From contig JACKBU010000001.1 in assembly GCA_020634395.1 (NCBI GenBank), positions 1-64,000 of the forward strand: a stretch of DNA of 64,000 bases. The letters run 5' to 3'. The notes beneath the pieces were generated by a model. The model had not been told where the DNA came from, made no database searches, and saw only the letters and a program-made list of their open reading frames with translations. The position numbers were made by a program, and so were the translations under genes. Position 1 is the stretch's first letter. The number at the start of each line of letters is the position of its first letter. This document shows positions 1-8,332 of this stretch, one piece after another. This DNA is from Ardenticatenaceae bacterium. GTDB taxonomy: Bacteria; Chloroflexota; Anaerolineae; Promineifilales; Promineifilaceae.

Positions 1-1356
1 GATTTTTTGCACCGGATCGGTATTAACCAGGTTAAAGCTGACCACGGCATGCCCGGCTTCGTGATAAGCGACAGTCTCTTTGTCCTCTTCACTCATCACT
101 TTGCTCTTGCGCTCCGGCCCCATCACGACGCGGTCGAAGGCGTCCTGGAACTCCAGCAGGCCGATGGTGCGTTTGTTGCGCCGGGCGGCAAAGATAGCGG
201 CCTCGTTCATCAGATTCTCCAGGTCAGCCCCGGAAAATCCGGCCGTCAGGCGGGCAATGTCTTTAAAGCTGACTTCGCCGGAAACGGGCTTGCCGCGTGA
301 ATGGACACGCAGGATCATTTCGCGCCCTTTAACGTCGGGCAAATCTACAAAGACTTTACGGTCGAAACGGCCGGGCCGCAGCAGCGCCGGGTCCAAAATG
401 TCGGCACGGTTGGTAGCGGCCATTACGATAACGTTGGTTTCGTTGTCAAAGCCGTCCATTTCTACCAAAATCTGGTTCAGGGTTTGCTCTCGCTCGTCGT
501 GGCCGCCGCCCAGACCCGCGCCGCGCTGCCGCCCGACAGCGTCAATTTCGTCCACAAACACGATGGATGGCGCAGATTGTTTAGCTTTGTCGAACAGATC
601 ACGCACGCGGCTGGCGCCTACACCTACGAACATTTCCACAAATTCAGAACCGGAAATGTGGAAGAAAGGCACGCCGGCTTCTCCGGCGACGGCACGTGCC
701 AGCAAGGTTTTGCCGGTTCCGGGCGGACCGACCATCAACACGCCCTTGGGAATGCGGGCCCCCACCTGGACAAATTTTTCCGGTTCGCGTAAAAACTGGA
801 CTACCTCGGCCAGCTCCTGCTTGGATTCTTCCACACCGGCCACGTCATCAAAGGTGACGGTGGGGCGGTTGGCATCGTTGAGGTTTTTGGCGCGGCTGCG
901 GCCGAAGCCAAAAATATTGTTGCCGCCGCCGCCCTGCATTTGCCGGAAGCCCCGGCTGAAAATCCAGATGAGCAAAATAACCGGCCCTACGGAAATGAGG
1001 ATGGTGAAGAGATTGTTCCAGGTGCTTTGATCGTTGACTGTGAGGTCAACAGTTTGTAACTGTTCGGCGGTAACGCCGTAATATTCGAAGGTCTCGGCCA
1101 GGCTGTCTCGGGAGTGTTTGGTAGTGGAGACGACGGTTCCGTCGTTCATTTCTACTTCAATGCGGTCCCCGGTGACCACCATGCTTTTGACGTCTCCATT
1201 TTGTACGGCCGTCATCACTTCCTGTATGCCTACTTGATCCGGACCGTTAAAACGGCCGCTTACCCATAACTGCAGGCCCAGGATTATGGCAAAAACGCCT
1301 AAAATCCAGACCCAGGTAGGGATAGTTGGCCCTGAATCGTTTGGTTTATCATCCAT
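1..1356 (-). CDS. ftsH: ATP-dependent zinc metalloprotease FtsH (C-terminus beyond window)
   Basis: Membrane AAA+ protease that unfolds and degrades membrane and short-lived cytoplasmic proteins. The frame has no stop at the window edge, so 452 residues are visible of a family usually 600-650 long. Two membrane segments are seen at about residues 14-34 and 113-131 with an extracytoplasmic domain between. Walker A (GPPGTGKT, about 211-218), Walker B (VFVDEID, about 265-271) and the second region of homology ([20 protein letters not shown], about 312-331) follow in order. The zinc motif HEAGH is at 432-436. The ATG at 1354-1356 follows a purine-rich stretch (AAGGGGAG, about 16 bases upstream). 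It diverges from the amidase gene. Identity is secure; only the end of the protease domain is missing. Confidence 0.97.
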   Translation of the reverse strand, partial: MDDKPNDSGPTIPTWVWILGVFAIILGLQLWVSGRFNGPDQVGIQEVMTAVQNGDVKSMVVTGDRIEVEMNDGTVVSTTKHSRDSLAETFEYYGVTAEQLQTVDLTVNDQSTWNNLFTILISVGPVILLIWIFSRGFRQMQGGGGNNIFGFGRSRAKNLNDANRPTVTFDDVAGVEESKQELAEVVQFLREPEKFVQVGARIPKGVLMVGPPGTGKTLLARAVAGEAGVPFFHISGSEFVEMFVGVGASRVRDLFDKAKQSAPSIVFVDEIDAVGRQRGAGLGGGHDEREQTLNQILVEMDGFDNETNVIVMAATNRADILDPALLRPGRFDRKVFVDLPDVKGREMILRVHSRGKPVSGEVSFKDIARLTAGFSGADLENLMNEAAIFAARRNKRTIGLLEFQDAFDRVVMGPERKSKVMSEEDKETVAYHEAGHAVVSFNLVNTDPVQKI

Positions 1357-1577
1357 AGTTCTGTCTTTTATCTCCCCTTAAAAGTAAAGGCATCTTGAGA
1401 TTGCCATTATAATTTTTGTGTGAGGGGTCTAGTTGATTCGCTAGTTTACCTTCTATTCTGACCTAAGTATATCCCAATGTAAGGGCAATTCGTTGGATTT
1501 TCATAAATCTTTTCTGATAAATTGCTAAGCGCCTGGCAATTCCCACTAGGGGAAAAGTGTTGTAGAATAACAACATA

Positions 1578-2381
1578 ATGCGTTCGCAACCAGAAACACC
1601 GTCTCGCCGTTCATCTGCTCCGCCCTTGATTCAATTTTTAGGGCAGCATTTGCCGATCGTCATTTTTTTGGTTCTGGCGTTTGCCGGAATGATGCTTGTC
1701 TATTGGTACTTTAGCCCGGACGAAATGAGTGCGGAGGGAGTAACGGCCGTTTCCGCGGCCGACAACTACCTCGCTGCACCTATCTTTAAGAACATCCCCG
1801 CCAAGCCTGTGGTGCAGCGCCTGTCACAAAGTCCTGGCCCGATACTCGTCGGCATTATCTCCGGTCATCGCGGCTTTGACAGCGGCGCCGTCTGCTCTGA
1901 TGGCCTGACCGAAGCCCAGGTAAACGAAACAATCGCTGACATGGTGCTAGCCAACCTGCAAAACCAGGGCGTCCGCGTCGAAAAGCTGGATGAGTTTGAC
2001 GCCCGGCTGGATAACTTTAGCGGCACGGCCCTCGTTTCCATCCACGCTGATTCTTGCGACTACATTAACGAGTTGGCTACCGGCTTTAAGATTTCCGGCT
2101 CGGCCTTCACCGATTCCAGCCCGTTATCCATCTGCGTAGAGCAGGAATATTACCAGGCTACCCAGATGGAGTACCATGCCAATACCATCACCCCGGACAT
2201 GGCCGATTACCACGCCTTCCGGCAGATCGCTCCCAGTGTCCCGGCGATAATTATCGAAGTCGGGTTCATGAACCTGGATCGGGAAATGATCACCACCAAT
2301 GCCCAGGTTCCGGCAACTGGCCTGACCAATGGCATCCTCTGCTTTCTGGACGCGTACAAACATTCTGTCACCGCCAACTAA
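1578..2381 (+). CDS. N-acetylmuramoyl-L-alanine amidase (Amidase_3-like), membrane anchored
   Basis: Likely cleaves the bond between muramic acid and L-alanine in peptidoglycan outside the membrane. One N-terminal membrane segment (about 25-45) is followed by a linker and a divergent Amidase_3 domain from residue 88. Expected zinc ligands and the catalytic acid can be placed: H97 in SGHRGFDSGA, E112 in GLTEAQVNE, H156 in VSIHADS, and E227 in PAIIIEVGFMN. The domain is compact and diverged from CwlO/AmiC types, so substrate is inferred from the motifs. It is followed 96 bases later by an L,D-transpeptidase on the same strand, which suggests a shared wall-remodelling role. Confidence 0.8.
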   Translation: MRSQPETPSRRSSAPPLIQFLGQHLPIVIFLVLAFAGMMLVYWYFSPDEMSAEGVTAVSAADNYLAAPIFKNIPAKPVVQRLSQSPGPILVGIISGHRGFDSGAVCSDGLTEAQVNETIADMVLANLQNQGVRVEKLDEFDARLDNFSGTALVSIHADSCDYINELATGFKISGSAFTDSSPLSICVEQEYYQATQMEYHANTITPDMADYHAFRQIAPSVPAIIIEVGFMNLDREMITTNAQVPATGLTNGILCFLDAYKHSVTAN

Positions 2382-2477
2382 CCACTGATACCCACCTGCT
2401 GTTTCGTTGTCAGGTGTAAAACAATCACCGCCCACAATCTGAGAACTGACTCTTGGCTGTTGACAATTGGCCGTTAA

Positions 2478-3512
2478 ATGATTGATTCTCCGTATCATCA
2501 GGCACAAATCGCCCTCAGGACGGGCCAGCGACCGCGTGCCCTGGTCCTGGCCCGGGAAGCGGTGCGTCAGGATCCCAATGATCACCGCGCCTGGCTGCTG
2601 CTGGCTGGGCTGACCAATGATCCGGCGAAAAGTCTGGAATACGTAGAGCGCGCCGAAATGCTCCAACCGCATGATCCGACGGTGCGGCAGGCGCGCACCT
2701 GGGCGGAACGGCGTTTGCCAGCCTCGCTGCCCAGGAAATCTGCAGCCCGGTCGTCGCGAAAGAAGTGGGGAAACACGGCCGTTTTTTTTCTGGCCGCCTT
2801 GCTTATTTTCCTGGCTCTGGTGGCCGGTGGATTGTTCGTCTGGGCGACTTTGCCCTCGGGTAACGCTGTAGCCGTGCTGCAAACGGCCGTGCCCCAGGCT
2901 GTGCCTCCCACAGCAATCATTCCCAACACGCCCGCCGCCGAGCTGACGCCCGGTGCGCCCGGCGGCGCACCGCACAGCCTGGCCAAAGCTGTCGCCCCCG
3001 CCGACCAGAACGACGCGCCTCGCCCGGTCTGGACCGTAACGCCGACGCCAACGATCACACCAACACCCACGCCGACCCCGGTTCCGACGTTTCTCAGCCC
3101 GCAGAATCAGCAGTTGGGCGTACGGCCGTTTGGCGTCGGTCCCGACGAGCGCTGGGTAGACGTCAACCTGACCACTCAAACCCTCAACGCCTACGAAGGC
3201 AACAACGTCGTCTACACCGCTCTTGTCTCCAGCGGAATCCCCGCTTATCCCACGGTCACCGGCATGTTCCGCATCTACCTGCGCTTTGAAAGCCAGACTA
3301 TGAATGGGTATCTATTGGGCTATGATTATTATCTGGAAGGCGTGCCTTACGTGATGTACTTCTACGAAGACTATGCTCTGCATGGCGCCTACTGGCATGA
3401 AAACTTTGGTTACCCCATGAGCCACGGCTGTGTCAATCTGGACGAGCCGGACGCCGCCTGGCTCCGCCGACTGACCGCCTTACGCAGCACCGTCGTCAAC
3501 GTCCACTACTAA
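2478..3512 (+). CDS. L,D-transpeptidase (YkuD domain) with N-terminal TPR-like region
   Basis: Predicted to form 3-3 peptidoglycan crosslinks or attach proteins to the wall. Residues 5-70 look like a short helical TPR-type segment on the cytoplasmic side. A membrane segment lies at 101-122, a Pro/Thr-rich linker at about 175-200, and a YkuD domain from about 220 to the end. The catalytic signature is complete: H302 in LHGAYWH and the SHGCVNL motif with nucleophile C318. TPR plus transmembrane plus YkuD is an uncommon order. It probably shares a transcript with the upstream amidase. A structured spacer (GC-rich inverted repeats, 3525-3585) without a T-run follows the stop. Confidence 0.9.
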   Translation: MIDSPYHQAQIALRTGQRPRALVLAREAVRQDPNDHRAWLLLAGLTNDPAKSLEYVERAEMLQPHDPTVRQARTWAERRLPASLPRKSAARSSRKKWGNTAVFFLAALLIFLALVAGGLFVWATLPSGNAVAVLQTAVPQAVPPTAIIPNTPAAELTPGAPGGAPHSLAKAVAPADQNDAPRPVWTVTPTPTITPTPTPTPVPTFLSPQNQQLGVRPFGVGPDERWVDVNLTTQTLNAYEGNNVVYTALVSSGIPAYPTVTGMFRIYLRFESQTMNGYLLGYDYYLEGVPYVMYFYEDYALHGAYWHENFGYPMSHGCVNLDEPDAAWLRRLTALRSTVVNVHY

Positions 3513-3646
3513 CCTGCCCCAAAAGCTGGGTTCACGCGGCAGCCGTCCCCTTGCCGGGATCTACCCCCGGCAGTCGCAACCCCAGCAACCATTCACAAAC
3601 AATTAGCAGCCCTCCATGAAGGCCCCGCTGTTTCAATTCTGCCCCT

Positions 3647-3665
3647 CCCCTTTCTGCTATAATCC
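3647..3665 (+). promoter_or_regulatory. Core promoter with consensus -10, near-leaderless start
   Basis: CCCCTTTCTGC is followed by a perfect TATAAT (3658-3663) and then, nine bases on, the ATG at 3673. No TTGACA-like -35 is seen. The same block recurs almost base for base at 6031-6049 before the purA leader. Confidence 0.6.
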
Positions 3666-3672
3666 GCCCACC

Positions 3673-5925
3673 ATGGCACGCACCTCCACCCCCTGGGCAC
3701 GCTGGCTGCCCCTACCCTTCCTGCTCATCTTCTTCGCGCTGGGCCTGCGCACGGCCGTTGCCCTCTCCCCCACCATGGACGAACCGGTCCACCTGCTGCG
3801 CGGCGGCGCGCTGTGGCAAACCGGCGACACCCGCCTGCAATACGAACACGCCCCCCTGGCCCACTGGACCATCGGCGCACTCCTCCAACTGGCCGGCGAC
3901 CTGCCCGCCATCGCCCACCTGCCCGATTGGGACACCGTGCAGCACATCCCCCTCACCGAAGAATTCCTCTGGCTGGCCGACCCGCAGCCCAACGTCGCCC
4001 GCGCCTTTTTTCTCGGCCGATTAGCCATCCTGCTGACCGGCGTGTTGGGCGGGGCGGTGCTGGCGCGCTGGGCGCGGGAGCGGCTGGCCTGGCCAGGCCC
4101 GGCCGTCGTGCTGGTCCTGTTCGCCTTTTCGCCCAATCTGCTGGCCCACTTTTCCCTGGCTACCACGGATGGCTTGTTGACGGCCGTTTACCTCACGGCC
4201 GTCTTCACCCTCTGGCGCTACTGGCAGCGCCCCACGCGCACCCGCTGGCTGCTGGCCGCCCTGGCCCTCGGTCTGGCCCTGGCCGCCAAACTCACCGCCC
4301 TGGTCCTGCTGCCGGTTGGACTGCTGCTGAGCTACGCCAGCTACTGGCAAAACGGCCGTCGCGGCCCCTGGCAGCGGCCCGGCTTGTTGTGGGCAGCCAT
4401 GCTGCCCGTTGCCGCACTGGTCGTTTGGGCGGTGTATGGGTTTGAGATACGGCCGTCCGGGGCCATCACCATCCCCCTGCCCGCCGCCACCTACCTCAAC
4501 AGCCTGCTCGATCTGCTCCTCCACGCCGGCGCCGGCCACGAAGCCTTCCTGCTCGGCCACCTGTCCGAGTCCGGCTGGTGGTCCTACTTCCCCATCGCCT
4601 TCGGCGTCAAAACGCCCGGCGTCACGCTGATTTTATTCGCCGCCGCCCTGGCGCTGCTCACCCTGCGGCGCGGCTGGGGACGCACGGTCTACTTCTGGCT
4701 GCCCGCCCTGGCCCTCTTCCTGGTGGCCGTCGCCGGGCGGCTGAACATCGGCTACCGCCACATCCTGCCGGTACTGCCGTTTGTCTGGCTGCTGGTGGGC
4801 GAAACGGCCGTCCACTGGCACACTCGCCGCGTTACCAGATTTGCCCTTCTGCTGCTGCTGGGCTGGTACGCCGCCGCCGGGGTCTGGCAAACGCCCCACA
4901 CCCTGGCCTACTTCAACGAATTTGTCGGCGGCCCGGCGCAGGGCTACCGCTACCTGGGCGACTCCAACCTGGACTGGGGGCAAGATTTATCCGCCCTGGC
5001 GGCTTATCTGGCCGCGAATCCGGGCGCGCAGTACAGCTACTTCGGCCCCACAGACCCGGCCTGGGCCGGAGTGACGGCACGGCCGTTAGAAGAATCCGCC
5101 GCCTTCGTCCCTGCCAATCCCGCACCCGGCCGCTACGCTCTCAGCGCCAGCCATCTGCAAGGCCTGCGCCTCACCGACCACGATCTGTTCGACTGGTTCC
5201 GCCGCCAGCCGCCTAGCGGCAGCCTTAACCATTCCATCCTGCTGTTCGACGTGGCCGAAGTCCGCAGCGGCCGCTGGGTGGCCCAATGTCTGGACCCCGG
5301 CCCAATTGTGCCGGAAACGGCCGTGCCGCAAATCCTCGGCCCCGGCGATTACCGCCGGGTCTATTTTGACTGCGCCAACGGCTGGGTGCTGCCCAGCGAC
5401 GGCGCGCCCGGCTGGTACATCCTGCCGCAGCGCACCGACTGGCCGGCCGTCGCCTGGTGGCCTGCCAACCTGACCCTGGTCTACAAACACGACGCGGCCG
5501 GGGATTCGCCTTCGTACAGTGTCTATTACTGGGACGGCCGTACCGACCATTTGGCTGACTGGCACGCGGCGGGGCAAACGGCCGTGCTGCCCGATGGCGC
5601 GACGGCCCCGCTGCCGCTGCGCTTTGGCGACACGGCGCAGCTCACCGGCTACCGGCAGGAGGGGCTGGACTGGTGGACGGGCTGGGAAGTGCTGGGGAAA
5701 ACGGCCGTGCCCCTCACCGTCGCCGGACACCTCATCACCGCCTCCCCGCCGCCCCTCGTCGCCGACGGCCTGGCCTACACCAGCGAGCAGTGGCAGTCCG
5801 GCGACCGCTTCTGGCAGCGCTTCGCCTTCACGGCCCCCGGCGATGCCCTGGAAACCGGCCTCTACAACTACACCACCGGCGAGCTGTTCGGCATGGACGG
5901 TCTGGTGCGCCTGAATAAGGAGTAG
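3673..5925 (+). CDS. Membrane glycosyltransferase, GT39/PMT-like
   Basis: Polytopic protein of 750 residues resembling dolichyl-phosphate-mannose protein mannosyltransferases. These use a polyprenyl-phosphate sugar as donor at the outer membrane face. The acidic motif MDEPVHLL lies in the first extracytoplasmic loop, where GT39 and GT83 enzymes keep their catalytic acid. About ten hydrophobic segments span the first 450 residues. The conserved-looking SNLDWGQDL begins the long soluble C-terminal part. The frame could open at 3616, but a TATAAT at 3658-3663 lies inside that extension, so the ATG at 3673 (MARTSTPWARW) is preferred and the message may be nearly leaderless. The acceptor is unknown. 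A second, shorter relative lies at 29.1 kb. Confidence 0.8.
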   Translation: MARTSTPWARWLPLPFLLIFFALGLRTAVALSPTMDEPVHLLRGGALWQTGDTRLQYEHAPLAHWTIGALLQLAGDLPAIAHLPDWDTVQHIPLTEEFLWLADPQPNVARAFFLGRLAILLTGVLGGAVLARWARERLAWPGPAVVLVLFAFSPNLLAHFSLATTDGLLTAVYLTAVFTLWRYWQRPTRTRWLLAALALGLALAAKLTALVLLPVGLLLSYASYWQNGRRGPWQRPGLLWAAMLPVAALVVWAVYGFEIRPSGAITIPLPAATYLNSLLDLLLHAGAGHEAFLLGHLSESGWWSYFPIAFGVKTPGVTLILFAAALALLTLRRGWGRTVYFWLPALALFLVAVAGRLNIGYRHILPVLPFVWLLVGETAVHWHTRRVTRFALLLLLGWYAAAGVWQTPHTLAYFNEFVGGPAQGYRYLGDSNLDWGQDLSALAAYLAANPGAQYSYFGPTDPAWAGVTARPLEESAAFVPANPAPGRYALSASHLQGLRLTDHDLFDWFRRQPPSGSLNHSILLFDVAEVRSGRWVAQCLDPGPIVPETAVPQILGPGDYRRVYFDCANGWVLPSDGAPGWYILPQRTDWPAVAWWPANLTLVYKHDAAGDSPSYSVYYWDGRTDHLADWHAAGQTAVLPDGATAPLPLRFGDTAQLTGYRQEGLDWWTGWEVLGKTAVPLTVAGHLITASPPPLVADGLAYTSEQWQSGDRFWQRFAFTAPGDALETGLYNYTTGELFGMDGLVRLNKE

Positions 5926-5965
5926 AGACTGGAGACTGGAGAATAGAGATTGGAGATTCTCCCTT
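5926..5965 (+). repeat. GAGACTGGAGA-type short repeats
   Basis: Directly after the glycosyltransferase stop come several tandem variants of GAGACTGGA, ending in GGAGATTCTCC. They are followed by a C-rich stretch of CACACCCC-like repeats up to about 6038. Related sequence is found at 8282-8332 and 31069-31223. Confidence 0.6.
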
Positions 5966-6030
5966 TCACCTCCACACCCCCACACCCTCACACCGCCACA
6001 CCCTTCACCCCCACATCCTACACCCCCCTT

Positions 6031-6049
6031 CCCCTTTCTGTTATAATCC
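6031..6049 (+). promoter_or_regulatory. Promoter for the purA leader
   Basis: CCCCTTTCTGT followed by TATAAT at 6042-6047, matching the block at 3647-3665 except for one base. Transcription would start near 6054, giving a leader of about 147 bases before purA. Confidence 0.6.
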
Positions 6050-6127
6050 CGTCAGATGCCCGGTGCATCAAAACAAATTGGCGTCATCACGCATGGAAAA
6101 ATTGAGAAGAACAGGCACGTAACCGAC

Positions 6128-6170
6128 AAAACCCGATCAGGCAGGCAAGCTCCTCCTATCGGGTTTTTTT
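6128..6170 (+). terminator. Rho-independent terminator inside the purA leader (candidate attenuator)
   Basis: AAACCCGAT (6129-6137) pairs with ATCGGGTTT (6158-6166), and the run of Ts extends to 6170. The 20-base loop contains TCCTCCT (6151-6157). That is an exact complement of the purA Shine-Dalgarno AGGAGGA at 6190-6196. A terminator between promoter and gene suggests attenuation; the effector is unknown. Confidence 0.75.
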
Positions 6171-6200
6171 ATGTGCGCGTAAAACAAAGAGGAGGAAACC

Positions 6201-7496
6201 ATGCCTTTAAACATTATCATCGGCGCTCAGTGGGGCGACGAAGGGAAAGGACGATTTACAGATTTGCTGGCGGCGGAAGCCGACGTGGTGGCCCGCTTCA
6301 GCGGCGGCGACAACGCCGGGCACACCGTCACCGTGCAGGACGAGATTTTCAAGCTGCACCTCATCCCCTCCGGCATCATCCACGACCAGGCGGTGTGCCT
6401 GATTGGTAACGGCGTGGTCCTGAATCCGGCCGTGCTGCTGCGCGAAATGGACGCCCTGGCCGCGCGTGGCGTCGACGTCAGCCCGGACCATCTGAAGATC
6501 AGCTACAACGCCCACCTGATCACCCCGGCGCACATCGCCCTAGACAAGGCCAGCGAAATGCAGTTGGGCCAGGGGGCCATCGGCACGACGCAGCGGGGCA
6601 TTGGCCCGGCCTACACCGACAAGGTAGCCCGCGAAGGGCTGCGCGCCGGGCTGTTTGCCGCCCCGGAGGAACTGGCGGAAGCCATCCACCAGCACATCCA
6701 GGCCAAAAACGAGGTGCTGCAAAAAATTTACAACGCGCCGACGCTGGATGAAACGGCCGTTTCCGCCGAATACGCCGCCTACGCCCAACGCCTGGCCCCC
6801 CATCTAGTGGACGGTTCCGTGCTGCTGGATCAATATCTGCGCGACGGCCGTTCCGTCCTGGCGGAAGGCGCGCAGGGCACCTTCCTGGACATCGACCACG
6901 GCACTTACCCCTTCGTGACCAGCTCCTCGCCCACGGCCGGCGGGGCGCTCACCGGCCTGGGTGTCGGGCCAAAGGTGGTCGACCGGGTCATTGGCGTAAC
7001 CAAAGCGTTCACCAGCCGGGTGGGCAGCGGGCCGTTCCCCTGCCAGCTAGGCGGCGAACAGGCTATGCGCCTGCGCGGCACCGGCAGCAACCCGTGGGAC
7101 GAATACGGCACGACCACCGGCCGCCCCCGGCGCGTCGGCTGGCTGGACCTGGTCATGCTGCGCCACGCAGCGCGCATCAACAGCCTGACCGAGCTGGCGC
7201 TGACCAAACTGGACATCCTCAGCGGCCTGGAGGAAATTCCGGTGTGCGTGGCCTACGAACACCGCGGCGAGCGCACCGACCATTTCCCCACCGGCCTGGA
7301 AACGCTGGCCGAATGTACCCCCATCTATGAAACGCTGCCGGGCTGGCAAGAAGACATTTCCGGGGCGCGCACCTGGGGCGATTTGCCGCGCAACGCCCAG
7401 GCCTACATCGAATTTATCGCGGAGGCCGCGCGTACGCCCATCAGCTATGCCTCTGTGGGGCCAGGCCGGGCACAGTATTTGCAAGTGACCAAATAA
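6201..7496 (+). CDS. purA: Adenylosuccinate synthase
   Basis: Catalyses GTP-dependent joining of IMP and aspartate, the first step to AMP. Its 431 residues match the family length. The N-terminal nucleotide-binding signature GAQWGDEGKGR holds the catalytic Asp. NAGHT, GIGPAY and GSNPWDEYGTTTGRPRR can also be read. A strong AGGAGGA lies four bases upstream of the ATG. The gene sits behind a leader with an intrinsic terminator whose loop can pair with this ribosome-binding site, so expression is probably controlled after initiation. purB and guaB are elsewhere in the window, not in an operon with it. Confidence 0.98.
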   Translation: MPLNIIIGAQWGDEGKGRFTDLLAAEADVVARFSGGDNAGHTVTVQDEIFKLHLIPSGIIHDQAVCLIGNGVVLNPAVLLREMDALAARGVDVSPDHLKISYNAHLITPAHIALDKASEMQLGQGAIGTTQRGIGPAYTDKVAREGLRAGLFAAPEELAEAIHQHIQAKNEVLQKIYNAPTLDETAVSAEYAAYAQRLAPHLVDGSVLLDQYLRDGRSVLAEGAQGTFLDIDHGTYPFVTSSSPTAGGALTGLGVGPKVVDRVIGVTKAFTSRVGSGPFPCQLGGEQAMRLRGTGSNPWDEYGTTTGRPRRVGWLDLVMLRHAARINSLTELALTKLDILSGLEEIPVCVAYEHRGERTDHFPTGLETLAECTPIYETLPGWQEDISGARTWGDLPRNAQAYIEFIAEAARTPISYASVGPGRAQYLQVTK

Positions 7497-7502
7497 GTGT
7501 GA

Positions 7503-7533
7503 GATGGGTCCAATCTGGGAGATTGGACCCATC
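7503..7533. other. Perfect 13-bp hairpin between purA and the next gene
   Basis: GATGGGTCCAATC (7503-7515) and its exact complement (7521-7533) flank a 5-base loop. No T-run follows, so it is more likely an RNA-stabilising or processing hairpin than an intrinsic terminator. The downstream start codon is at 7548. Confidence 0.6.
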
Positions 7534-7547
7534 TAGCGAAGGCTGCT

Positions 7548-8270
7548 ATGCCAATTACCCCCCTGAGTTATCATGAAGTGATCGAAGCCTGTGACCAACC
7601 GGGCTGCCCGATTTGCCGGATTGGCACGCGGGCGGCGGAGCGTTATCTGGCCGGGCTGATTTATGACAGCGTCAACGACGTGCCCACGCGCGCGGGGCTG
7701 CGTGAATCGTTGGGCTTCTGCCACGAGCATACGTGGCGCACGCCAGAGGCGGGCGAGAGCGCGCCGCTGGGCATTGCCTTCATCTATCGCGACGTAGTGA
7801 ATACGCTCAACAAACGGCTCAAACAGGTGACGTTCCAACCATCAGGGCCGGCCATCTGGCGGCAGTTGAAAGGGTCGGTGGGAGTGGAAGGGAAGAATGC
7901 GTCCGTGGCGAAGCTGTTGGAGGCCACGGCCGTTTGCCCGGCCTGTGCGCGGCGGTCGGAGATGGAGGGGTTGGCGATAACGGCCGTTACCGACGCCCTG
8001 GCCCAAAACGACCCGCGCCTGCTGGAAAAACTGCAGCAAGCCGGGGGCTTATGCCTGCCCCACCTGCGGCAGGCGCTGGACAAAGCGCCCAACCAGACCG
8101 CTTTTGATCACCTGGTAAACATGACCAGCGCCCGCATGGAAGCGCTCATCGTGGAGCTGGATGAGTTTATCCGCAAGAATGATTATCGCTTCCAACACGA
8201 AGGCTTTAACGAGGAGGCCGACAGCTGGCTGCGCGCTATCCGGCTGGTGGCGGGGAATGAACGGCCGTAG
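7548..8270 (+). CDS. DUF6062-like cysteine-rich protein, function unknown
   Basis: A soluble 240-residue protein with regularly placed Cys/His pairs: C20/C23 (CPIC), C58/H59/H61 (CHEH), C130/C133 (CPAC) and C169/H172 (CLPH). The end, around FIRKNDYRF and DSWLRAIRLVAG, resembles my memory of DUF6062 proteins of Firmicutes and Chloroflexota. Two CxxC plus two C-x2-H motifs could hold two metal ions, or act as a redox site; neither is shown. The gene lies 51 bases after purA and is probably co-transcribed, with a hairpin between them. It converges with the methionine-cycle gene at 8325. Confidence 0.65.
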   Translation: MPITPLSYHEVIEACDQPGCPICRIGTRAAERYLAGLIYDSVNDVPTRAGLRESLGFCHEHTWRTPEAGESAPLGIAFIYRDVVNTLNKRLKQVTFQPSGPAIWRQLKGSVGVEGKNASVAKLLEATAVCPACARRSEMEGLAITAVTDALAQNDPRLLEKLQQAGGLCLPHLRQALDKAPNQTAFDHLVNMTSARMEALIVELDEFIRKNDYRFQHEGFNEEADSWLRAIRLVAGNERP

Positions 8271-8281
8271 GGTGGGAGGGG

Positions 8282-8332
8282 AGACTGGAGACTGGAGACT
8301 GATCCAATCTCCAGTCTCTAGTCTCTATAAAA
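8282..8332. terminator. Hairpin of GAGACTGGAGA repeats between convergent genes
   Basis: GAGACTGGAGACTGGA pairs with TCCAGTCTCTAGTCTC (15 of 16 positions) across a short loop. It lies between stops at 8270 (plus) and 8325 (minus), overlapping the end of the latter. It is a likely two-way transcription barrier, though neither side has a clean T-run. Confidence 0.5.

Noticed and set aside
6056..6409. Plus-strand open frame starting eight bases after the TATAAT before purA
   Set aside because: It reads through the leader terminator and far into purA in another frame, with no protein-like composition. It is best seen as part of the leader.
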